Shown: piece after piece, positions 1 to 6,283 of the stretch
Layout: every line of letters begins with the position of its first letter
Numbering within the stretch: the first letter of the stretch is position 1
DNA from: DATKKX01 sp035542775
Lineage (GTDB): Bacteria; Planctomycetota; Phycisphaerae; UBA1845; UTPLA1
Length of the DNA stretch: 9,984 nt
Assembly (NCBI GenBank): GCA_035542775.1
Contig: DATKKX010000531.1
Coordinates: forward strand, 1-9,984
Direction: 5' to 3'
The notes under the pieces: generated by a model
What the model was told of the DNA's origin: nothing
Databases searched by the model: none
The model's input: only the letters and a program-made list of their open reading frames with translations
Made by a program: the position numbers and the translations under genes

Positions 1-1
1 T

Positions 2-61
2 GACACGGTGCTTGGAGATGTCCTGGAGAAGACCCGCACGGTGACTGACAGGGCCGCCTGA
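2..61 (+). CDS. C-terminal tail of an unidentified gene (partial)
   Basis: The frame is open from the first full codon at base 2 and ends at TGA 59-61. It reads DTVLGDVLEKTRTVTDRAA, a hydrophilic, helix-like tail typical of the end of a soluble protein. The other two + frames close quickly: frame 1 begins with a stop and frame 3 stops near base 42. With only 19 residues no family can be named and even coding status is uncertain. It is included because it is the most plausible reading of the left edge. Confidence 0.35.
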   Translation, partial: DTVLGDVLEKTRTVTDRAA

Positions 62-332
62 CCGGAGCCGACGCGAGATCGCCGTCTGAGTCGCTGCGAC
101 CGGCATCGGGGCGAGCCGGCGGGCCGCGCGGTGCCTGCAAACGTCGATCTTCCGCGGCCGTGGGGCTGCCGGAGACGCTCAGCCTGCCCGGTCCGGCGAT
201 CCCGCCGCTGCAACGGCGGCACAGGCAGTCCGCCAAATGAGGCGGTTGACCGGTCGATCCGTTGCGGTCAATATGCAGCCTCTGGACGTTGCCCGGGCCA
301 AGGGCCGGGAACTGATCGAAGCGAACGTATAA
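62..332. other. Intergenic stretch without a clear gene
   Basis: About 270 bases lie between the partial upstream tail and the metallophosphoesterase. The frame used by the metallophosphoesterase is open from base 90 to 329 and is closed by TAA 330-332, directly against the GTG at 333. Its only ATG is at 237 and would give a 31-residue peptide, MRRLTGRSV...LIEANV. There is no Shine-Dalgarno in front of that ATG and no family resemblance, so I do not call it a gene. I see no convincing promoter or terminator here. Confidence 0.5.
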
Positions 333-1190
333 GTGATGAAGCTGCTTTATTGTTCAGACTTGCACGGGAGCGAAGGGCATTACGCCCGCTTGAGTACCGC
401 AGCCCAAGCGTACGCTCCCGATTTCGTTATCCTGGGAGGGGATATGCTGCCCGACGACTCGGCGTTGGAGCCGGAGGCGCTCGGGAAAGGGCAGCCGGAG
501 TTCGTTCGCAGAGAATTCCGCAAGGCGGTAATGAACGTCCGAGACGCCTGCCATCCTCGCGCCATTCTCGTGATTTTCGGCAATCACGATTGGGGGAGCA
601 GCGTGGTGGCGATGAAGGAGCTGGCCGACGAGAACCTGGTCGTAATCCTGGACCACCGGACTCCGTTCGAGGGCGGTGGGCTGAGGTTCCTGGGCTATTC
701 GTGCACTCCGCCGACGCCGTGGTTCGTCAAAGATTTTGAACGGCTCGACCTGCCGGGCGACGTAGCGCCGTTGCTCGGTGGAGCCCGATGGGACCCGCGG
801 TTTTCGAAGGCCATGGCGCATGCCTCGCCGTTGATCTACAAGGAGGTCCCGACGATTGCCGATGAGCTGGCGGAGCTGCGGGCGCCGCCGCAGCCGTGGG
901 TCCTGGTCGCGCATGCACCACCCTTCGGCACGAATCTCGACCGATCCTACAAGGGCGACTCATGGGGCAGCCGGGCGGTGCGGGCTGCGATTGAGAAGCA
1001 CCAGCCGCTTCTGTCGCTTCATGGTCACGTTCATGAATCGCCCGTCGTCTCCGGTTCCTATATGCAGCGGCTCGGCAAGACCGTGGCCATCAACCCAGGG
1101 CAGGCCCGTGACAGCCTCAGGTACGTGCTGATCGAGATCAGGGAGGCTGACGGCGAAATCGGGGACATTGTGCACGGGCAGCAGGTGTGA
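333..1190 (+). CDS. Calcineurin-like metallophosphoesterase
   Basis: A cytoplasmic phosphoesterase of the calcineurin-like (Metallophos) superfamily, which hydrolyses phosphomono- or diesters with a two-metal centre. All the family motifs are visible in order: D9-x-H11 near the N-terminus (CSDLHG), GGD with D37, GNHD with N84, H85 and D86, a metal-ligand His at H194 (VAHAPP), and GHVH with H232 and H234. At 285 residues it has the usual length of a single-domain member, with no signal peptide or membrane segment. The start is GTG 333 or ATG 336; an in-frame TAA at 330-332 excludes anything earlier, and neither start has a clear Shine-Dalgarno. Its stop overlaps the start of aroK by 4 bases, so the two are probably translated together. 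The substrate cannot be read from the sequence; nucleotide or sugar-phosphate derivatives are possible. Confidence 0.92.
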   Translation: MMKLLYCSDLHGSEGHYARLSTAAQAYAPDFVILGGDMLPDDSALEPEALGKGQPEFVRREFRKAVMNVRDACHPRAILVIFGNHDWGSSVVAMKELADENLVVILDHRTPFEGGGLRFLGYSCTPPTPWFVKDFERLDLPGDVAPLLGGARWDPRFSKAMAHASPLIYKEVPTIADELAELRAPPQPWVLVAHAPPFGTNLDRSYKGDSWGSRAVRAAIEKHQPLLSLHGHVHESPVVSGSYMQRLGKTVAINPGQARDSLRYVLIEIREADGEIGDIVHGQQV

Positions 1191-1720
1191 ATCTCATACT
1201 TGTCGGGTATCGGGGTTGTGGAAAGAGCACGGTGGGGGCGATCCTCGCCGAGCGCATGGGGCGGCGATTCGTTGATTTGGACCGGCTGATCGTCGAACAG
1301 GCCGGAGTGTCGGTTCGCGACATCTTCGCCAGGGAAGGCGAGGCCGGCTTTCGCCGTCGCGAACATGACGCATGCCAGGGACTGCGCAGGACGAAGAAGA
1401 GCGTGATTGCGGTGGGGGGCGGCGCGTTGATCGATCCCGAGAATCGGACCTTGGTCCGGCGGCTCGGCAAAGTGGTGTGGCTTCGAGCCCCGGCGATCGT
1501 GTTGTGGTCGCGGATCAAGAATGATCCCGAAACCATCAACAGCAGGCCAGACTTGACGCCTGTAGGCGGATTGGCCGAGATCGAAGCGAAGCTGGCTGAG
1601 CGGGAGCCGGGTTATCGCATGGCCGCCCATCACACGATCGACACGATTTCGACGCCGCCGCAGGCGGTTGCTGATGCCATTGAGTTGTGGTTTTCGGCCG
1701 ACGACGCCGGCAGTGATTGA
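1187..1720 (+). CDS. aroK: Shikimate kinase
   Basis: Phosphorylates the 3-hydroxyl of shikimate with ATP, the fifth step of the shikimate pathway to chorismate and the aromatic amino acids; cytoplasmic. The family signatures are complete in 177 residues: P-loop GYRGCGKST (7-15), D30-L-D32 for Mg and shikimate, FRRRE with R56 and E59, the shikimate-binding GGG at 77-79, the lid arginine R120 in RPDL, and the C-terminal R139 in REPGYR. Length and spacing match stand-alone AroK/AroL. The start is GTG 1187 inside GTGA, which overlaps the metallophosphoesterase stop at 1188-1190; this arrangement suggests translational coupling, since no separate Shine-Dalgarno is obvious. Other shikimate pathway genes are not adjacent. 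The assignment is secure; choosing aroK over aroL is only a naming convention. Confidence 0.95.
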   Translation: MNLILVGYRGCGKSTVGAILAERMGRRFVDLDRLIVEQAGVSVRDIFAREGEAGFRRREHDACQGLRRTKKSVIAVGGGALIDPENRTLVRRLGKVVWLRAPAIVLWSRIKNDPETINSRPDLTPVGGLAEIEAKLAEREPGYRMAAHHTIDTISTPPQAVADAIELWFSADDAGSD

Positions 1721-1809
1721 TCCCACCATCGGCACGTGGAATCCTGTTCATTCCGTGCGGCCGGCCGGATCGCAGGTCCCTCCTCCCGGTGATGGGGGTC
1801 CTGATCTGC

Positions 1810-1814
1810 AAAGG
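1810..1814 (+). promoter_or_regulatory. Ribosome binding site deciding a TTG start
   Basis: AAAGG lies 7 bases before TTG 1822. The upstream candidates, TTG 1717, GTG 1789 and ATG 1792, have no purine-rich motif at a suitable distance. Starting at 1822 also puts the first membrane segment and GSFLNVVIYRLP where prepilin peptidases normally have them, so this site supports the shorter protein. Confidence 0.5.
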
Positions 1815-1821
1815 TTGTGTC

Positions 1822-3309
1822 TTGGATTTCACCCGATTCTCGCTTGTCCTGGTCGCCTTCTTAGGGGCCATTATCGGCAGCTTCCTGAACGTGGTCATCT
1901 ACCGTCTGCCGCGCGGACTTTCGGTGACCAATCCTCGGTGGTCGTTCTGTCCGCATTGCCATCATCGAATCCGCTGGTATGACAACGTCCCTATTCTGGG
2001 GTGGTTGCTTCTGCGAGGTCGCTGCCGCGACTGCCATTCGCTCATTCCGGCGATTTACCCCCTGATCGAATGCTTGTCGTTGTTGCTGTTCATTACCGTC
2101 TGGGATGCGATGTTCGGGGCCCAAATGGTGCCGGGCGTGAAGTTCCTTGCGGCTGATTGGCCATCGGCCGCGGCTTATCTGATCCTGTTCGGCGGCTTGC
2201 TCGCGGGCGCCGCCATGGACATCGAATCGTACATCATCGACATACGCATCTGCCTGCTCATCATGGCGGCAGGCGTGGTGGCGCAGGGATTGCGTTGGGG
2301 CCTGCCGGTACAGGCCGGGGCGGCCCGGGTGGAGGAGTTGCCGGCCGTACTGCCGCCGGCCCTGTCGTTGCTCGGGGTGGCGATGGGCGGCGCATGGCTG
2401 GTCACGATCCTGATCGCAGGGTGGCTGAATCCTCGCCGCGGTACCGCGGGGAACGACCGAACCCCAGAAGTTGCGGAAAAGCAGGAAAGGCCTGATTTGC
2501 CGCAGACCCCGTCGCCTGGCGAGTCATCGCCGAGATCCGACGGCCGGTTCCGGCCGTTTCCGATCATCGCCTTGAGCGCACTGACGGTGGCGATCCTTAT
2601 CTGGCAGCTTGCTGCGTCTGACAGCGGCGTGGTCGGCAGGATTCCGCCGGGGGGGCAACGGGGGTTTGCGGCGTGTTTTGTCTTCATGCTGGTGCTGGTA
2701 CTCGCATCGATGGTGCCGCGTCAGGCTGACACCCAGATCGTCGAGGAGATTGAAGCGGAACGAGCCGGCGCGCGGGCGGTGGCCGTTCATGAGTTGGTCT
2801 GGTTCATTCCCTCGATCCTGATCGGGGTCGGGCTGTTACTGTTTCTCCGCCGGACCGGCCACCTGGACAGTGATTGGCGGGGCGTGCTCCAGGCTCTGTT
2901 CGGCGATCACCGATGGGCGTCGTTCCTCGCGGGCGGTTTTCAGGCTCTGGCGGCGGGGTTGCTGGCCGCGGGGATCGGCTGGTGCGTCCGTATCCTGGGG
3001 ACTCTGACCTTTGGCAAGGAGGCGTTTGGCACCGGCGATATCTACATCATGGCGGCCATCGCAGCAGTTGCAGGTCTGCCGCTTCTTATCCTGGCGTTCT
3101 TCTTGGGCGCTTTGTTGGCGCTGGTGGGCGTTCTGGCGACCCTTTTTCACAAGACCAGTCGGGCGATCCCGTTCGGACCATGGCTGGCGATCGGCTCGCT
3201 GGTCGCCTTGTGGCTTCAGCCGGTCCTGGTCGAGTTCTTCGAGCCCGCAGCCACGATGCTCTGGGCGGTACTCAGCGGTCGGTCCGGCGGGTGGTCTTTC
3301 GGCGGATGA
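1822..3309 (+). CDS. Prepilin peptidase, A24 family, enlarged form
   Basis: A polytopic membrane aspartyl protease that cleaves, and often N-methylates, type IV prepilins or type II secretion pseudopilins. With the TTG 1822 start it has 495 residues. The N-terminal DiS_P_DiS domain is clear: GSFLNVVIYRLP (19-30), then two zinc-type pairs, CPHC (C43/C46) and CRDC (C68/C71). The A24 core follows, with the first catalytic Asp at D133 in AAMDIES and the second in the GTGD motif (D406). In ordinary members these two Asp are roughly 60 residues apart; here the gap is 273. It holds a Pro/Glu/Arg-rich hydrophilic loop (about 203-246) and extra membrane segments. The usual Pro after the first Asp (as in LPD) is replaced by IID. 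The frame extends upstream to TTG 1717, which overlaps the aroK stop, but lacks a Shine-Dalgarno there. The family call is firm; activity is inferred. No pilin or assembly gene is adjacent. Confidence 0.88.
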   Translation: MDFTRFSLVLVAFLGAIIGSFLNVVIYRLPRGLSVTNPRWSFCPHCHHRIRWYDNVPILGWLLLRGRCRDCHSLIPAIYPLIECLSLLLFITVWDAMFGAQMVPGVKFLAADWPSAAAYLILFGGLLAGAAMDIESYIIDIRICLLIMAAGVVAQGLRWGLPVQAGAARVEELPAVLPPALSLLGVAMGGAWLVTILIAGWLNPRRGTAGNDRTPEVAEKQERPDLPQTPSPGESSPRSDGRFRPFPIIALSALTVAILIWQLAASDSGVVGRIPPGGQRGFAACFVFMLVLVLASMVPRQADTQIVEEIEAERAGARAVAVHELVWFIPSILIGVGLLLFLRRTGHLDSDWRGVLQALFGDHRWASFLAGGFQALAAGLLAAGIGWCVRILGTLTFGKEAFGTGDIYIMAAIAAVAGLPLLILAFFLGALLALVGVLATLFHKTSRAIPFGPWLAIGSLVALWLQPVLVEFFEPAATMLWAVLSGRSGGWSFGG

Positions 3310-3649
3310 AGGCCGACTGGTCGATTCGACAATCCATTGTCTCGAAGAAGGTTATGTCGCGATCCATGCCCAAATCACGGCCTGTGCGGGTCGCATCGAG
3401 AGTCGTCCTCGCCAGTACTGTTGCGGCAGTCCGTGGCTGGCGGCGCATGGCCTCGTGAATCCGACGGAGGCCAGTCGGGAGGACCGAACATTGGGGCCAT
3501 GCAAGCATCGCCCTGGGAGGCTTGCCGCAGAGGGGCCCTGCAAGTCCATCCGGCCGAAAACGGGCGGCGGCAGGTCGGAGGGGCGTGGCTTGTGTGACGA
3601 GTCCGCGTTCGGATTGCACGGGCAGTGACGAGGGGCATCGGCAATTACA
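3310..3649. other. Gene-free spacer with an imperfect direct repeat
   Basis: No frame on either strand reads like a protein; the open frames are Arg/Ser/Pro-rich and match no family I know. A 13-base motif occurs twice, GGGGCCATGCAAG at 3493-3505 and GGGGCCCTGCAAG at 3532-3544, with one mismatch and 39 bases from start to start. Between the copies GCAAGC (3501-3506) can pair with GCTTGC (3520-3525). There is no T-run, so no intrinsic terminator is evident behind the prepilin peptidase gene. Confidence 0.5.
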
Positions 3650-3679
3650 TTGACTCGCCGCCCGTCCAGGATTTATTAT
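3650..3679 (+). promoter_or_regulatory. Sigma70-type promoter of the OmpA-like lipoprotein gene
   Basis: TTGACT (3650-3655, five of six to the -35 consensus) and TATTAT (3674-3679, five of six to the -10 consensus) are 18 bases apart, in a small AT-rich island of an otherwise GC-rich spacer. Transcription would begin near 3686 and leave a leader of about 75 bases before the ATG at 3763. It is the best promoter match I see in the window. Confidence 0.6.
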
Positions 3680-3762
3680 TCTGCCCCTTAGAAGCCCCTG
3701 GAATGGGCGCGCAATCCGGATTCCACCGGTCATTGCGATCAACTTTAACGGAGGAATCGATC

Positions 3763-4470
3763 ATGACATGGAAGACCCTCAGCCTTTTTGCTCGCCTGTC
3801 TGTAGTTGTGCTGGGCATCATGGTGATGACCAGTGGGTGCGGCCCGGACGCGAAGGACAAGAAAATCAACGAACTGAACGCGGAAAACGACCAGCTGAAG
3901 AATGACCTCGCGGACAAGGACCGGTTGTTGAATGACGCCATGGTTCGAGCCGATGATGCCCGCAAGACCATCGACGAGCTCAACCAGGAAATGGCCAAGC
4001 TTCGCGCCGCGGGAGCCGGGGGCAAGGAAGGCGCATGGACGACGTTCAAGAACTTCGACATGATCGAAGTGCCCGGTTCGGTTCTGTTCGAGTCTGGCAA
4101 GGCAGATCTGACGTCGAACGGTCGTAAGACGCTGGGGAACCTGGCCAGCGACATCAAGTCACGCTATGCGGATCGGGACATCTACGTCATCGGTTACACC
4201 GATGCGGAGCCGATTGCGAAGAGCAAGTGGAAGGACAACTGGGAACTCGGCGCGCATCGGGCGTTAACAGTCGTTCGCGCGCTTCACGAGTCAGGAGTGT
4301 CCTACGATCAGCTTGTGCAGGCGAACTGCGGCGAATTCAGACCGAAGAAGGTCACCAAGTCCAAGAACGTCGCCGAGAACCGCCGCGTCGAGTTTTATGC
4401 CGTGCGTCGCAACGTCGCCGGCATAGAGAAGGCCGAGAAGGTCTCCCGGGGCACTGAGGCCGCGGATTGA
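3763..4470 (+). CDS. OmpA/MotB-like peptidoglycan-binding lipoprotein
   Basis: Probably an envelope lipoprotein, lipidated at C26 and gripping peptidoglycan through its C-terminal domain. The 235-residue protein starts with a signal peptide (MTWKTLSLF, then a hydrophobic core) ending in the lipobox-like TSGC at 23-26. A charged heptad-like coiled coil (about 33-84) follows. The OmpA-like domain (about 103-222) shows VLFESGKADL, GYTDAEPI with D147, NWELGAHRA (N159, R166) and NRRVEF (R207/R208). NWEL...RALTVVRAL resembles MotB more than Pal, but the MotB membrane plug is missing and a lipobox replaces it. Start ATG 3763 has GGAGG at 3750-3754; the frame is open further upstream to 3625, but that part lies over the promoter and would bury the signal peptide. 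It has its own promoter and no partner gene. A Pal-like anchor is the likeliest role; a motility role is less likely. Confidence 0.9.
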   Translation: MTWKTLSLFARLSVVVLGIMVMTSGCGPDAKDKKINELNAENDQLKNDLADKDRLLNDAMVRADDARKTIDELNQEMAKLRAAGAGGKEGAWTTFKNFDMIEVPGSVLFESGKADLTSNGRKTLGNLASDIKSRYADRDIYVIGYTDAEPIAKSKWKDNWELGAHRALTVVRALHESGVSYDQLVQANCGEFRPKKVTKSKNVAENRRVEFYAVRRNVAGIEKAEKVSRGTEAAD

Positions 4471-4501
4471 CGGGCCTTAGGCAGAATATGGCATGTTGAG
4501 C

Positions 4502-4549
4502 ACAGCGCGGGCCCGCGGACGACTGAGCGGCGGGCAGGCGCCGCGCTGT
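4502..4549 (+). terminator. Large hairpin after the lipoprotein gene, possible terminator
   Basis: ACAGCGCGG (4502-4510) pairs perfectly with CCGCGCTGT (4541-4549). Directly inside, GCCCGC (4511-4516) pairs with GCGGGC (4530-4535), giving 15 pairs interrupted only by a 5-base bulge (4536-4540), with a 13-base loop. It begins 31 bases after the lipoprotein stop and ends 50 bases before the next start. No T-run follows, so it is not a textbook intrinsic terminator. It may act as a transcript-end stabiliser, attenuate the next gene, or terminate without a U-tract. Confidence 0.45.
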
Positions 4550-4599
4550 ATCGTCAGGCCGCGGCTCGGGGACACGTGGCACGGAGGCTGGGCACTGTC

Positions 4600-5220
4600 A
4601 TGATCGCGATCCTGGAATGCGAGACCGGCGATTCAAGTCGCCTGCAAAAGGTCTTCGCTTCGTTCGGAGCTGACGCTAAGGTTGTCGGTTTTACCGAAGG
4701 CCTCGACCGCGCCTCCAAGATCGTCATCCCCTCGGGGACCTCATTTCGTCAGACTGTTCGCTCCGTCAGAGATCGCGGATTGGTGGGGCCGCTCCTTCGA
4801 GCGGTCGAAGACGGGCGCGCCGTCCTGGCTGTATCGCTCGGTATGCATCTGCTCATGGACGTGAGCTATGAGGAAGGCCAGCACACCGGGCTGGGGGCCA
4901 TTCACGGTAAAGTCGCCCGATTCGACTTCGGTGACCATCCGGCGGCGCGGCATTTTGTATTGCCGCATCAGGGATGGAATCAAGTTGTGTGGTCAAACGG
5001 CTGCCCGCTGCTGACGGGGCTGCACTCCGGCGAGTACTTCTATTTTGATCATTCCTATCATGCCGAACCGCTCGACGAACGAACGATCGCTGCGCGGTCC
5101 AACCACGGCATCGATTTCGCCGCCGTCCTCTGGCAGGGACGGGTTTTCGCCACGCAGTTTCTGCCCGAGCGGTCCGGAGAGGCAGGACTGAAGTTGCTGG
5201 CTAATTTTCTCGCGATGTGA
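4600..5220 (+). CDS. HisH-like amidotransferase homologue lacking catalytic Cys and His
   Basis: Reads along its whole length like HisH, the glutaminase subunit of imidazole glycerol phosphate synthase (class I glutamine amidotransferase), with the normal length of 206 residues. Retained features are the LxxVxxxRDRGLxxPLxxAVxxG block (53-72), EGxHxGLG (92-99), PHQGWNQV, YFYFDHSY, and a C-terminus of TQFxPExSGEAGLxLLxNFL. The active site is altered: the nucleophile motif CLGM is SLGM (S79, codon TCG), the catalytic His of FHPE is Leu (FLPE, L188, codon CTG), and the oxyanion strand PGVG is PSGT (44-47); only E190 of the triad remains. It should not hydrolyse glutamine in the normal way. Start ATG 4600 has GGAGG at 4583-4587; GTG 4576 is a longer in-frame alternative. 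There is no HisF or other his gene beside it. It could be a non-catalytic binding or regulatory paralogue; the frame is intact, so it is not an obvious pseudogene. Confidence 0.85.
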   Translation: MIAILECETGDSSRLQKVFASFGADAKVVGFTEGLDRASKIVIPSGTSFRQTVRSVRDRGLVGPLLRAVEDGRAVLAVSLGMHLLMDVSYEEGQHTGLGAIHGKVARFDFGDHPAARHFVLPHQGWNQVVWSNGCPLLTGLHSGEYFYFDHSYHAEPLDERTIAARSNHGIDFAAVLWQGRVFATQFLPERSGEAGLKLLANFLAM

Positions 5221-6283
5221 GCCCGGCGATGTTGAACCTGCGCGAGGCAGAGGGCCACTCGCGGCCTAATGCCTGCCGCATGGGACATCGGAGCCGGGAC
5301 GGAGCGGCCGTGGCGAGCTCCCAGCCACCGCCACGGCCTCTCCACGGACGCTGCTGCGAGGCATCATCCTTCCGCACAGCCCGGCGTCCGTCGTCGCGAC
5401 CGGCCCTCTCCCTTCCGGAAAGCATCAAACCAAACCAGCCGCGGTCGCACCCTCAGCAACCTCGTGCCCGTTTGCCCCTCTGGATGCCGGTCACTATGAC
5501 GACTCTACCCGTGCCTCTTTCCCCTCCGTTGCGGCCCCTTGCGATCCAAGTCCTCTCCCCGGCGCAGCGACCCTCCCCACGGGCTTGCGCAGCTTATCAC
5601 CGCAACGCTTCTGTCCCTCAATGCGATGCTGTAGCTCCACTGCCCGGTCCGCGAAACACGGTTTGCCGATCAGCGGGCCAAGGAACAATTGAGGTGCGAG
5701 GTCTCACGTTCCTCGACTTGTTCAGCGGCGCTCGGTCATGGAACCAATTCGATCCAGCCTCTGTCGCCGCTTCAGAACCTTTGGTCAACTGCTGTCTCAG
5801 AGTCGCCGCTTTAGAATTCACTGGCACCCGAGATGGGGTGATGCCCGGCGACTCGCGGCCGGATCAGCCTCCACATTCATTCTTTCCCGTCAATCGACAA
5901 AGGCAAGCGGTTCTCCGGTTTTTTCCGCGCGCCGCGGGCCCGTCGCCTCGGTGTCTTGAGCAGGGTACATTTGCCGGGTGTGCGGGACCGGCGTGCCGCG
6001 GTCGGCGACGAGGAAGGGGTCTCTCCCACGGGCGAAGCCGGCCGAATCGCGCAAGCCATACGGCAAGCACCGGCGTCCAGGGAAGATATGGCACGATGCC
6101 TGAACCGACGGTACAGTTGGCCGGCGCGTCAATGGGAGTCAGGAAGAACGGCGGTCATGGTGGCGCGAGGTTAGAGAAAAAGCGGGATGGACCGCGGTTG
6201 CGGGTGACAAGCTCCGGTTATTCGGGAATTGCGCGGCGCAAGGGCCCGATGGCGCGGGTGTTTGCCAGGCAAGCTAAATCAAC
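5221..6283. other. About 1.06 kb without a supported gene
   Basis: The longest frame (+ strand, 5217-6344) is rich in Pro, Arg, Ser and Cys, matches no family I recognise and runs 60 bases into the transporter gene in another frame; it looks spurious. Short - strand frames at 5494-5688 and 5618-5827 are no more convincing. Bases about 5300-5600 are conspicuously C- and T-rich on the + strand, so a - strand transcript would be purine-rich, as many structured RNAs are. A 15-base motif recurs with one mismatch: GTCGCCGCTTCAGAA at 5763-5777 and GTCGCCGCTTTAGAA at 5802-5816. I found no tRNA arms, RNase P, tmRNA or SRP RNA core motifs, nor a strong promoter in front of the transporter. Confidence 0.5.

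Noticed and set aside
131..739. 202-codon + strand open frame starting before the metallophosphoesterase
   Set aside because: It is Arg/Gly/Pro-rich without motifs and overlaps the clearly real phosphoesterase in another frame.
1717..1821. Earlier TTG, GTG or ATG starts for the prepilin peptidase
   Set aside because: They add residues not typical of the family and have no ribosome binding site; kept only as alternatives.
3306..3458. 50-codon frame whose ATG overlaps the prepilin peptidase stop (ATGA)
   Set aside because: The overlap is suggestive, but the Arg/Ser/Val-rich peptide has no family features and no ribosome binding site of its own.
3625..3762. Upstream extension of the lipoprotein frame
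   Set aside because: It would bury the signal peptide and cover the promoter; ATG 3763 has a strong Shine-Dalgarno.
5735..5760. tRNA-like TTCGATCC segment
   Set aside because: The flanks do not form a T-arm stem and no acceptor or anticodon arm can be drawn.
5956..6174. 72-codon frame with a short phrase reminiscent of group II intron protein leaders
   Set aside because: Only a few residues are suggestive; there is no reverse transcriptase domain and no recognisable domain V, so no mobile element is called.
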